From positions 62,001-126,000 of the forward strand of contig JAVEYY010000001.1 in assembly GCA_034003245.1 (NCBI GenBank): a DNA stretch of 64,000 bases, read 5' to 3'. How positions within the stretch are numbered: position 1 is the stretch's first letter; the number at the start of each line of letters is the position of its first letter. The DNA is from Perlabentimonas sp034003245. Lineage in GTDB: Bacteria > Bacteroidota > Bacteroidia > Bacteroidales > Tenuifilaceae. Both the position numbers and the translations under genes were made by a program. This document shows, piece after piece, positions 17,943 through 26,323 of the stretch. The notes beneath the pieces are model-generated. The model made no database searches and was not told the DNA's origin. It saw nothing but the letters and a program-made list of their open reading frames with translations.

Positions 17943-17949
17943 TGCTAAC
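17943..17949 (-). other. Outer cassette core GTTAGCA
   Basis: TGCTAAC on the plus strand (GTTAGCA on minus), 43 bases upstream of the beta-helix start codon. The adjoining GTTAGCAAACATTAA matches, inverted, the sequence GTTAGCAAACGTTAA at 14807-14821 at the other end of the unit. It probably marks the 5' boundary of the outermost cassette. Confidence 0.5.
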
Positions 17950-18380
17950 TTGCCTGTATATCCTCCAAAAGCATACTCTAACTATACCTGTTTGCGGTAT
18001 ATATACGCGTAAGGTGTATGATATACCCTGTAGGGGTGTGCTGGTATTTAACCCTAAAAGTAAAACAAAAAATTGATTTAGGGCATGTTGGGGAAGGTAT
18101 TTTGGGGTGTGGGCATGGGGGGAAGGGTAGCGCTACTTAGCACTGCCCTTAATTGGAAAAAAGGTTGTAGGTACCTGCCAAAAAACGATGAAATCGGTGA
18201 TATATCTATGAAATTGACTTCTATCACCAGTGTTGTGCTATGCAAAAAAAACTACCCTGAAAAAACAGCGTAATGAAGAACATGTCCACTGAAGCCGAAA
18301 TTTATGGGTGCTTTAGAGGCGATAAACCTTTCAATTCATTATCAATCATTCAAACTGCCAACATTCGACATGGCAATCAA
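17950..18380. other. Intergenic region between cassette array and selA
   Basis: No gene that I can support. It contains GGTATATATACGCG ... GTGTATGATATACC (about 17997-18030), a weak inverted repeat that might be a decayed attC or an attachment site. No selB or selD follows selA here. Confidence 0.35.
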
Positions 18381-19793
18381 TCATTCGCCAATTCCAAACA
18401 CCCCAGAAATAATCATAGCTACCTCACCAATCTGATCGTCGGCAATGGTTAACATATCAAACTGTATGTTGCCTGCCTTAAGTATAGCCAATACTGGTGT
18501 TGATGAGTGGAGCAGATTGCTATGAATACGTTCGGCAAAGGCCGATCGTTCCTTATTGTTGGATGCATCGCACAGGAGTTCAACCGCAAAGCTGTCGATT
18601 TCGGCATCGGGAAGAGTTCCGCCACCGCATTGTGCTTTGGTTTCTACTATGCGTGAATTAACTCCCAGCTTTTGTAACCTGTCACGTAGATTGCTCGCCG
18701 CTGCTTTTAGCTCATCGGGTTTTCGGTTGAACATTCTATAAATAGGGCTTTTAGTAAAGAGAGCCTCATCGGTTACATGGTATGCACAAGCCGTTTCGAG
18801 CATGGCCAGCGTGGTTTTACAAACTCGTAAAGCCCTAAGCATAGGCTCTTTTTTAAGCTTCGCCACCAACTCCTTTTTACCCACAATTATTCCGGCCTGA
18901 GGGCCTCCCAGCAGCTTATCGCCACTAAAGCAGACCAAATCGGCACCCTGACCTAAAGCCTCGCGAACGGTTGGCTCATCGTTAAGCACAGGAAGATTAA
19001 CCCTACGTAGCAAACCTGAACCCATATCGAAAAGCAAGGGTACCTGATGCTGCTTTCCCAGCTGCGCCAGCTCATCAACATCTACCTCTAGCGTAAAACC
19101 CTTTATGATATAGTTCGATTTGTGGGCTTTGAACAGCATGGCCGTATCGTTGCTAATAGCATTGCTATAGTCGGTTAGCTTGGTCTTATTGGTTGTACCC
19201 ACCTCAACCATCTTGCAGTCCGATGCAGCCATAATATCGGGTACGCGGAACGATCCACCAATCTCAACCAGCTCGCCGCGCGAAACAATTACCTCGCGAT
19301 GCTTGGCAAAAGCCCTAAGGCAAAGCATTACGGCTGCGGCTGCGTTATTCACAATCACTACATCCTCGGCACCGGTTAAGAATTTGATCAACTCTGCAGC
19401 ATGATCGTTGCGACTACCACGCTGGCCAGTTTCGAGGTTAAACTCCAGATTGTTGTACCCGTTAAGATTTACAATAGATTGCGATAGCATTTCTGCATCG
19501 AAAGGAGAACGCCCCAGGTTGGTATGAATCACAACGCCTGTGGCGTTTATAACTTTTTTCAGGCTTCGGCCCGAGAGCTGCTGAACTATCGATAGAATCT
19601 TCTCGAGAAGCTTAGGTTGCGCTGGTGCGGGGCTGCCTTTGGAGATACTGGTTCGGAAATGCTGAAGCGCGGAGCGTATGGCATGGATTACCAACTCGCG
19701 CCCATGGGTAGGAAGGAGCGCGCTAACCTCGGGCAAGGCCAAAAGTTTATCGACTGCTGGAAGGCTTTGATAGGCCTCCTGTTGTAAACTCAT
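18381..19793 (-). CDS. selA: L-seryl-tRNA(Sec) selenium transferase
   Basis: 470 residues, full length for SelA. The enzyme is PLP dependent and converts seryl-tRNA(Sec) to selenocysteinyl-tRNA(Sec) using selenophosphate. Landmarks: an N-terminal helical domain (PAVDKLLALPEV ... GRELVIHAIR), the VINATGVVIHTNLGRSP segment (residues 81-97), GQRGSR, and the PLP lysine in FSGDKLLGGPQAG (Lys293). The tRNA-Sec gene lies 32 bases upstream on the same strand and may be co-transcribed. The partners selB and selD are not in the window. Confidence 0.95.
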   Translation of the reverse strand: MSLQQEAYQSLPAVDKLLALPEVSALLPTHGRELVIHAIRSALQHFRTSISKGSPAPAQPKLLEKILSIVQQLSGRSLKKVINATGVVIHTNLGRSPFDAEMLSQSIVNLNGYNNLEFNLETGQRGSRNDHAAELIKFLTGAEDVVIVNNAAAAVMLCLRAFAKHREVIVSRGELVEIGGSFRVPDIMAASDCKMVEVGTTNKTKLTDYSNAISNDTAMLFKAHKSNYIIKGFTLEVDVDELAQLGKQHQVPLLFDMGSGLLRRVNLPVLNDEPTVREALGQGADLVCFSGDKLLGGPQAGIIVGKKELVAKLKKEPMLRALRVCKTTLAMLETACAYHVTDEALFTKSPIYRMFNRKPDELKAAASNLRDRLQKLGVNSRIVETKAQCGGGTLPDAEIDSFAVELLCDASNNKERSAFAERIHSNLLHSSTPVLAILKAGNIQFDMLTIADDQIGEVAMIISGVFGIGE

Positions 19794-19825
19794 ATTTTAC
19801 AGCGATATGGATTCATATAATTGAA

Positions 19826-19920
19826 TGGCAGAGAGGGCAGGAATCGAACCTGCCACAGCCGGTTTTATCCGTCTGCTACTGGTTTTGAAGACCAGGTGGG
19901 ACACCGGTCCCGTCCTCTCT
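19826..19920 (-). tRNA. selC: tRNA-Sec (anticodon UCA)
   Basis: A 95-nt tRNA with the long extra arm typical of tRNA-Sec. The acceptor stem AGAGAGG pairs with CCTCTCT, followed by GCCA including an encoded CCA. The anticodon TCA is the complement of 19886-19888 within CTTCAAAA, and the T arm GCAGGTTCGATTCCTGC is intact. It decodes UGA as selenocysteine. Adjacent to selA, so the host has a selenocysteine pathway. Confidence 0.95.
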
Positions 19921-20063
19921 AAAAAAGTTGTAAAGGCAAACTTAGGATTTTTTTTGTGAAAAATGGTATTGAGCACCTATGGATTGAAAATAATTGGAGA
20001 AGGGTTGGACATCTACCATAGGCAAATGGCTTGATTGGTTGCCTTTGGCAGGATTGATTGATT

Positions 20064-20121
20064 GATCTCGTTATGCTTCGCATCCTCTCGTTAACCGCAA
20101 AAGAACAGCGGTTCCCGAGAC
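20064..20121. repeat. CTCGTTAT/CCCGAGAC dispersed element, second copy
   Basis: GATCTCGTTAT (20064-20074) and CCCGAGAC (20114-20121) recur from 3791-3830, with a different hairpin between them (AACCGC/GCGGTT). ATTGATTG-type simple repeats flank it on both sides. The rest of the region between the tRNA and the radical SAM gene is featureless. Confidence 0.45.
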
Positions 20122-20159
20122 GTGCGAGACAGGTTGATTGGTTGAGGAAGAAAAGTGAC

Positions 20160-21041
20160 TTAATCCGTATGTAATTTTTCCTTAATGGGTTTTGAGTAAC
20201 TACCCGAAAGACCATACTCTGCGCGCAATGCGTTCACCATAGCATACAGCTTGTCTTTATACTCCTTACTTGCTCCTCCCTTACAATACATAGTCAGTAA
20301 ACTATTATACAAGTGGGGCATTTGATGTTGGATAAAATCGAAAAATGATTTTCGGGTTTTACCCCTTAGGTAAAGCGTTCCTGTTAGCATGTAGTGGACA
20401 TTCGCCTCGGCAGCAGAACTGCAAAGAGAATCAATATTCTCGAAGCTATCGGTTACAAAGGGAATAATTGGCATTACGTGCAACCCTACCGAAGCATTAG
20501 TATTCCTAAAGGCCTTCAGCATGGCAAAACGCCTTGCGCTAGGTACTGCTCCAGGTTCAATCAGCTCGCTGATGCTCTCGTCGGTTGTGGTAATTGTTGA
20601 GGCAATATTGATATAAGTCAATCGCGAAAGCTCATCGATAAGGTCGTAGTCGCGCAGAACTAAATCGGATTTTGTTGATATGATGGCTGGAGTTTTGTAC
20701 TTAATTAGGAGTTTTAACACCTGGGGCATAATCTTGAAATGGGCTTCGCAGGGTTGGTAACTATCGGTTACGCCACCAATATTTACAATCTCACGCTTCC
20801 AACTTGCACTACGAAGTTCCTCCTCAAGTTTATCTACAACATTGGTTTTAACATAGATATTTTCATGAAAATCATCATCTTGCAAATACTCATGCGAATA
20901 CATTGCATAGCAATACCTGCAATTATGCTCACATCCACGATAGATGTTCAAGTCCCAGCCATATGGGATTCTTCGTTTGAGCTTGTGTAAAGCTGATTGG
21001 CAAGTTACTTCGATAAAATTAGCAGATTGGCAACCTTCCAT
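20160..21041 (-). CDS. SPL-family radical SAM protein
   Basis: 293 residues. The radical SAM cluster motif is RGCEHNCRYCYA with Cys37, Cys41 and Cys44 (CxxxCxxC) coordinating the 4Fe-4S cluster that cleaves S-adenosylmethionine. The following sequence (VNIGGVTDSYQPCE, ISTKSDLVLRDYDLI, ASTITTTDE) is the pattern of spore-photoproduct-lyase-like radical SAM proteins (Rv2578c-type). The substrate is unknown; a role in DNA photoproduct repair is not implied by the family name. It lies upstream of tRNA-Sec on the same strand, separated by a repeat. Confidence 0.85.
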   Translation of the reverse strand: MEGCQSANFIEVTCQSALHKLKRRIPYGWDLNIYRGCEHNCRYCYAMYSHEYLQDDDFHENIYVKTNVVDKLEEELRSASWKREIVNIGGVTDSYQPCEAHFKIMPQVLKLLIKYKTPAIISTKSDLVLRDYDLIDELSRLTYINIASTITTTDESISELIEPGAVPSARRFAMLKAFRNTNASVGLHVMPIIPFVTDSFENIDSLCSSAAEANVHYMLTGTLYLRGKTRKSFFDFIQHQMPHLYNSLLTMYCKGGASKEYKDKLYAMVNALRAEYGLSGSYSKPIKEKLHTD

Positions 21042-21077
21042 TAATGATGGCCTTATGATTTATACTAATGGTGTGGA

Positions 21078-22388
21078 TTACCTCTTGCTAAGCTTGAATT
21101 TGCCATCACCAACCAGTACAACCTCCCAGCCCTCGTTTAGCATTAAATCGTAATCAGTCTCAGCAATGCTCCCTGATTGTCCAGATGTTGGCGCAGCAAG
21201 AATGAATAGCTGCCAGTCCTTTGAGCGGAAAATCCCATTGCGAACCTCGACAACGCCCCACTCGCCAGTTAGGCGCATTGTTTTGTATACAACGCCATTA
21301 TCAATAGGGACTAACTTTTCCTGGGGATTGAAGCTGAATTGCAGCTTATCATTCTTTATAAGTAGAATATTTCCCTTGGCAAATTTTTGCTGGTATTCGG
21401 CAATTAAATTTTGTTGAGACTTAAACCTAGAGATTTCAGCCTCAATCAATGTTTCTGCTCCGTACTCAGTAATGATTTTATCAACAGATGCTTGTAAATC
21501 ATTAGTATCGGACGAAATGTTGCTTGCCAACAAAGGGCTTCCAATTTCGGGAATACTGTTTCCGTTCTTCACCCCAATAAGCCAATTATCATCTAACCCA
21601 TCAAGGATTAAACCATAAGCTGGCCCTGTAATGTATGCAAAGGAATTTGCCAGACCCTCCTTACCCAAAGCGATCTCGAGCTGTTTGGCTACAATTTTTC
21701 GAGTAATCTCATGATCTAGTCCACATAGTTTAAAACCAGTATACTCGGGCATTCCCTCGTGAATTTCAAAAAGATTTTCGTTGTTTTCGGGGAAAATCGA
21801 TTGCCTGTACGCTCTAATGGTTAGTGCATTCTGTAGATGTTTCAATACATTAACCTCATCACCAAGCGCATTGATGAGTGCCAAAAATTCCAACTTGAGC
21901 AGAATACTTCCTTGCTTCTCATCAAGGTGCGAATTCATGGTCATTGTGGGCATTATCCCAATATCTTCCTGAATTCTGTGCCAACTCTCATGGATAAGGA
22001 GTTTACGTCGAGAGTACGCATCGTTTGCCGGAATTGCATCCCAGCTTACCATGGTCCAGCGTTTACCGTTCCAGCGGAACGATGTGTTGGCAATATTAAT
22101 ATCCACAGGTAATTCACCAACGTAAACACCGTTTTGGTATGTGAGCAACCCCTTGGCATCTGGTTCGTTGGCAATAATAAGCCTGCTTTGAGGAGCTACA
22201 AACATGGTGGCTCCATACAAGTTTACACCCCACATCCTACCATTATCAACTTTACACAGCGAGTCCAGCTCGGTAAAGTAGGATAAGGCAATACTAAGCT
22301 TATCATGCTCTTTACCTTGCCCTTGGGCAAGCACAGCAAATAGCATCAACAATAAGATGCTAACTATTACTTTGGATATTTTTTTCAT
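21078..22388 (-). CDS. Secreted HEXXH putative metallopeptidase
   Basis: 436 residues with a signal peptide (MKKISKVIVSILLLMLFAVLAQG). The notable motif is LLIHESWHRIQ: His133-Glu134-x-x-His137, the zinc-binding HEXXH of gluzincin-type peptidases. A possible third ligand is not certain (an E in LFEIHEGMPEY near 210 is a candidate). The C-terminal part is beta-rich. No family was recognised. It could be a zinc peptidase or an M61/DUF-type relative; activity needs the third ligand to be confirmed. Confidence 0.65.
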   Translation of the reverse strand: MKKISKVIVSILLLMLFAVLAQGQGKEHDKLSIALSYFTELDSLCKVDNGRMWGVNLYGATMFVAPQSRLIIANEPDAKGLLTYQNGVYVGELPVDINIANTSFRWNGKRWTMVSWDAIPANDAYSRRKLLIHESWHRIQEDIGIMPTMTMNSHLDEKQGSILLKLEFLALINALGDEVNVLKHLQNALTIRAYRQSIFPENNENLFEIHEGMPEYTGFKLCGLDHEITRKIVAKQLEIALGKEGLANSFAYITGPAYGLILDGLDDNWLIGVKNGNSIPEIGSPLLASNISSDTNDLQASVDKIITEYGAETLIEAEISRFKSQQNLIAEYQQKFAKGNILLIKNDKLQFSFNPQEKLVPIDNGVVYKTMRLTGEWGVVEVRNGIFRSKDWQLFILAAPTSGQSGSIAETDYDLMLNEGWEVVLVGDGKFKLSKR

Positions 22389-22409
22389 AGATATTCACAA
22401 TATTATTAA

Positions 22410-23528
22410 CTACAATGGCAGCCGTACAGTGAACTTGGAGCCCACATCGGGAGTGCTTTGTACGGTTACCGTTCCATTGTAGAGTTCGATCATGCGTTTG
22501 GCAATGGAAAGTCCAAGACCACTTCCTGTAATATTTCGGGTCTTGGTATTCTTAATCCGAACGAACTCCTGGAAAAGTAGCTTCTGATCATCGTCGCTAA
22601 TGCCAATGCCAGTATCCTGCACCTCGATTTGGTAAAACTCGGGCATTTTTTTAATGGATATAAAAACCTCGCCCCCATCCTTGTTGTACTTCACCGCATT
22701 GGATACAAAATTATTGAGAATAATTTCGATTTCATGGCTATCGGACTTGTAGAATGAATTTTCCTCAGCATCGAGATGAACCTTCACGTTTTTCTGAATG
22801 GCCAGGGGTTCCACGGTATCAACCACGCGTTTGGCAATTTCGTAGAGGTCAACATTTCGGATATCGCGGCTCTTCTTGCCCGATTCAATTCGCGTAAGAT
22901 CGAGCAGATCAAGAATCAGGGTGCGCATCCCCTTAAGGCGCTCCACGGAGCGCTCGAGCATCACCTTGTAGTCATCGATGGAGTCGCCCGCTTGCTTCTC
23001 GAGCATTATCTTAATGTAACCCTCCACGGCGTTAATAGGCGATTTGAGCTCGTGCGATAGCACCGACAGGAATTGGAACTGGTTCTGCTGCCCCTCGGCG
23101 CGCATCTGGCGGGTCATCCGTTTCAGGAACAAATTCTTGGTAATGTTCTCGATGGACGTACGCAACTCCTGCGGGGTGAAAGGCTTGGGAACAAAACTAA
23201 AGGCTCCCATATTAGTAGCCTTAACGGCTAAATCGAGCGATGCGTAAGAGGTTATCATCATTACCGAGATGTCGTAATCCTTATTCTTTACGTACTCCAA
23301 CACCTCAATCCCATCTATCCCTGGAAGCTTGTTATCGAGCAGCATAATATCGATGGGCTGACTATCGATTATCTGAATGGCCTTTTCGCCACTCTCGGCC
23401 TCAATAATTTCGTAGGAGAACTCTTCTTCCATAAATGGATAACCCACGGTGAAGCTGCGCAGTGCGCGCTCGGCTCCGGTACGGATTCCAGGCTCATCGT
23501 CGACTACAAGAAGTTTTAGTTGGCTCAT
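22410..23528 (-). CDS. Response-regulator/histidine-kinase hybrid (REC-HisKA-HATPase)
   Basis: 372 residues. The N-terminal receiver domain (about 1-125) has VVDDE and phospho-acceptor Asp65 in IMLLDNKLPG, and Lys in FVPKPF. A short linker leads to a HisKA domain with His159 in VLSHELKSPIN, followed by HATPase_c boxes NAVKYN (N), DTGIGI (G1) and GSGLGLSI (G2). No membrane segment, so it acts in the cytoplasm. The receiver at the N-terminus probably gates kinase output. It follows the Cache kinase by about 100 bases on the same strand, suggesting a relay within the cluster. Confidence 0.9.
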   Translation of the reverse strand: MSQLKLLVVDDEPGIRTGAERALRSFTVGYPFMEEEFSYEIIEAESGEKAIQIIDSQPIDIMLLDNKLPGIDGIEVLEYVKNKDYDISVMMITSYASLDLAVKATNMGAFSFVPKPFTPQELRTSIENITKNLFLKRMTRQMRAEGQQNQFQFLSVLSHELKSPINAVEGYIKIMLEKQAGDSIDDYKVMLERSVERLKGMRTLILDLLDLTRIESGKKSRDIRNVDLYEIAKRVVDTVEPLAIQKNVKVHLDAEENSFYKSDSHEIEIILNNFVSNAVKYNKDGGEVFISIKKMPEFYQIEVQDTGIGISDDDQKLLFQEFVRIKNTKTRNITGSGLGLSIAKRMIELYNGTVTVQSTPDVGSKFTVRLPL

Positions 23529-23627
23529 GCTGGTTGTTCGTTGTTCGTTAATGATTGTTACATTTCATCGCGCCCTTCTGCCAAGAGAGGCAAGTTTTAC
23601 ATTACACATTATTCATTCAGCATTTAA

Positions 23628-25442
23628 TCAGCTTACTCGGGGAATTGTAAGGGTAAATGTTGTGCCTGTGGGGCCTTTGCTGGAGTCAGTATTTGTATCG
23701 ATATCAATTTTCCCCTTGTGCATTTTCACAATTCCGTATACCAGCGGTAAACCAAGTCCGGTGCCCTTACCCACCTCCTTGGTTGTAAAGAATGGGGTGA
23801 AAAGTTTATCGAGGTTTTCCTCGGCAATACCAGAACCAGTATCAGAAAACTTAATGGTAACATGCTCGTCACTTCCATAAATTTCGATAATTAAGTGACC
23901 CCCATTGGGCATGGCCTCAATGGCATTCTTCTCGAGATTGGTGAAAACCTGCATCATCTGTTCAGTGTCAATCATAATCAGAGGATCGATGATAGAAGAG
24001 TTGATCTGGGTTTTCACATTTTCGGGCACAACCACCGAATCGAGACTACGCTTAACGAACTCGTTGATATTCACCTCCTGCGGTTTCATCTTGCTTTTGC
24101 GAGCAAAGTTGAGCAATCCGCCTACAATGTTCTTGCAGCGGTTGGCCTGCTCAACAATCAGCTCCACATCCTGAACCATAGGGTCATTCTTGTCGAGTTC
24201 CTCCAAAATAATATTGCTATACATAGTTATAACGCCCAGCGGATTGTTAAGCTCGTGCGCTATGCCTGCCGAAATTTGTCCCATGGTGGCCAATTTCTCC
24301 GATTGTTTAAGGGCAATCTCGGCCGAGGCAAGTTTCTTATTGGAAATCTGTAATGCTGTAAAATACCGGTAAAGCCTATCAGTTGTGAAGAAGTAAAGGA
24401 AACCTAGCAGGAAAAGGATGGCAATAACGCCTACCACCGAAGCTCCAATAATCGATCGCCGGATTAGCTCGCGATTTTCGATATTTTTCACAATCGAGGC
24501 GGCAATAAAGAGTTCAAATCGCTCGAAGTACTGAAAGGCTATTGTCTTATCCTTTCCATTGTAGTGCAGCGGAAATATTGCCTTAGAGTGATTGGCTATT
24601 TGCTCCTGAAAGAAAGGATCGTTCCACTGATCGCCCTCCATGGTTGGATGAATTATCATAAGCCCCGATCTGTCGAAAACAAAGGGATATCCGCTCTTAC
24701 CAATTTTTAGCGTATACAAAAGGCGTTTAAGTTCGGCCAAATCCTTCTCCTTATCTCCAACATAAATCATCCCCACTACCTCCTTATTATATAAAATTGG
24801 CTCGTAGGCAGTTGTGTACCAGTCGTTAACCACAAAGGCGCGACCATAGTATGTCTCACCCCTATTTATAGCCTCAACCACGGGCGAATCGTTGGGAATA
24901 AATGTTCCTATTGCTCTTGTTCCATCGGCCTTTAGCACATTGGTGGCCACCCGAACATAACCGCTATCAATTTTCTGAAAAACAGTAATGGTCCCCCCCA
25001 ATAGTTCATGGAGTGTATCCACATAATGGTTACTTCCAAGCAGTTTTACCCCATTGTGCAACCACTCCTTTACCCTAGTTTGATGCCGCTGGCCAGTTTT
25101 CTGATTTTCGGCCTCAATATCGATTAAACGATTCTTAATTTTAAGATCGGAGCTGTAAAACTGGTGATTTGCCACTTTTAGGTTGGTTTGAACGTTTTTG
25201 AGTTTGAGCATGCTCTCGCGTTCAAACATTTTTGAGATGGTCTTTACCTCGAGCTGTAGGTTATTCTCAATCTGCTCGTTAAATGCATTAATCGAAGTAT
25301 TAATGGACCAGATTGTCATAATTGTAACAACCGAAATGATAATAAACGAAACCGGCAAGAAGAGCCTAATCTTGAGGGGAATTCTGATGCGTTTCAGAAC
25401 ATCTGATTTCATAATGCAAGGGGTATTTATTGGTTTCCCCAA
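23628..25442 (-). CDS. Membrane sensor histidine kinase with Cache domain
   Basis: 604 residues; an internal ATG at 25412 (MKSDVLKRIRIPL) is an equally good start. A first membrane helix (about 27-47) and a second (about 333-353) flank an extracytoplasmic Cache-type sensor (PVVEAINRGETYYG, YEPILYNKEVVGMIYVGD, FDRSGLMIIHP). The cytoplasmic part has a coiled coil, HisKA with His396 in GIAHELNNPLG, and HATPase_c boxes (EKNAIEAM, DTGSGI, GKGTGLGLPLVYG). It senses a small external ligand and phosphorylates a receiver, probably one of those encoded beside it. Confidence 0.9.
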   Translation of the reverse strand: MGKPINTPCIMKSDVLKRIRIPLKIRLFLPVSFIIISVVTIMTIWSINTSINAFNEQIENNLQLEVKTISKMFERESMLKLKNVQTNLKVANHQFYSSDLKIKNRLIDIEAENQKTGQRHQTRVKEWLHNGVKLLGSNHYVDTLHELLGGTITVFQKIDSGYVRVATNVLKADGTRAIGTFIPNDSPVVEAINRGETYYGRAFVVNDWYTTAYEPILYNKEVVGMIYVGDKEKDLAELKRLLYTLKIGKSGYPFVFDRSGLMIIHPTMEGDQWNDPFFQEQIANHSKAIFPLHYNGKDKTIAFQYFERFELFIAASIVKNIENRELIRRSIIGASVVGVIAILFLLGFLYFFTTDRLYRYFTALQISNKKLASAEIALKQSEKLATMGQISAGIAHELNNPLGVITMYSNIILEELDKNDPMVQDVELIVEQANRCKNIVGGLLNFARKSKMKPQEVNINEFVKRSLDSVVVPENVKTQINSSIIDPLIMIDTEQMMQVFTNLEKNAIEAMPNGGHLIIEIYGSDEHVTIKFSDTGSGIAEENLDKLFTPFFTTKEVGKGTGLGLPLVYGIVKMHKGKIDIDTNTDSSKGPTGTTFTLTIPRVS

Positions 25443-25514
25443 AAAGGAGATGAAACAACAACGTGTAAAGCAGATTAATTAATACCTCTAAAAGTATGAA
25501 TTTTAACATGAAAT

Positions 25515-25557
25515 GAAAAATCCCCTGAATAAAAACTTAGTTTATCAGGGGATTTTC
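25515..25557 (-). terminator. Terminator after the single-domain response regulator
   Basis: AAAAATCCCCTGA (25516-25528) pairs with TCAGGGGATTTT (25545-25556) around an AT-rich loop, with T runs on either strand. It lies between the response-regulator stop and the Cache kinase start, so the kinase is probably not in the same primary transcript. Confidence 0.75.
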
Positions 25558-25593
25558 AAAAGCTCAACTAAAGTTGTGAAAATATATGGTTGC

Positions 25594-26091
25594 TTACTTT
25601 ATATGTTTTTCAATCTCGGGAATAAGCTTGCTGGCATCCACTGGTTTACGGACAAAGCCTCTAACTGGGAACCAGTGCGATACGCCATCCTCGGCCTTAT
25701 AATCAATTCCAGCGCTACCGTCGTAGTTGTTTTTAATGAGCAGAACCTGTAGGTCCTTAAAAGTGGGATCCTGCCTAAACTCCCGCGCCACAGTCTGAAT
25801 GCTGGCATTCGAAGTCATCAGCACATCAATTGACGACTGCATAAGGAAAGGAATTTCCTTAAATTCAGGATTATTGAGTATCTCCTGTGCCAATTCAAAC
25901 CCTTCGTAATGCGTGGTCATCATCACATCGAGAATGGCCAAATTCGGTTTTACAGAGCGAAGTTTTTCAATCCCTTCGGTCTTGTTCATGGCCGAATGCA
26001 CTTCATATCCGTGCTTTGTTAAAATAGTTTCGATAACGGTTATTACATCTATGTCATCATCAACGATTAAAATCTTCTTTTTTGTTTCCAT
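25594..26091 (-). CDS. Single-domain response regulator
   Basis: 165 residues forming one receiver domain: ILIVDDDID with the acidic pair, phospho-acceptor Asp55 in LAILDVMM, and the conserved Lys in FVRKPVD. The segment between strand 4 and the Lys (about residues 90-140, TVAREFRQDPTF ... GIDYKAEDG) is longer than in typical CheY-like proteins. No output domain, so it likely acts as a phosphate relay or on a protein partner. It has its own promoter and terminator. Confidence 0.88.
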   Translation of the reverse strand: METKKKILIVDDDIDVITVIETILTKHGYEVHSAMNKTEGIEKLRSVKPNLAILDVMMTTHYEGFELAQEILNNPEFKEIPFLMQSSIDVLMTSNASIQTVAREFRQDPTFKDLQVLLIKNNYDGSAGIDYKAEDGVSHWFPVRGFVRKPVDASKLIPEIEKHIK

Positions 26092-26210
26092 AGTGATTTA
26101 AGTTTTAGAAATTGGCAACTGTTATGTTATAGTTTTAACATCGATTTCAATCGGAGCAATGACATTCAACACGTTATATCGCCAACAGGATAAATAATAC
26201 TACAAGTAAG

Positions 26211-26240
26211 CAAAAATACACTTTTCAAGTTTATATCAAA
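26211..26240 (-). promoter_or_regulatory. Promoter for the response regulator
   Basis: On the minus strand: TTTG (complement of 26237-26240), 18-base spacer, TATTTTTG (complement of 26211-26218). This fits the Bacteroidota -33/-7 consensus well. The start codon is about 120 bases downstream, giving a long 5' leader. Confidence 0.65.
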
Positions 26241-26323
26241 GTAACAATTATCATATTTTGCACAAATTCGGCACAAACATATAATACCATGATATTCTAT
26301 AACTTAAGTCCACAGAATTGTTT

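Noticed and set aside
18085..18273. 62-residue reading frame between the cassette array and selA
   Set aside because: Low-complexity composition, no recognisable start context and no similarity that I can name.
20160..21041. Spore photoproduct lyase
   Set aside because: The cluster motif is shared with SPL, but the organism type has no spores and the subfamily is the uncharacterised Rv2578c-like one.
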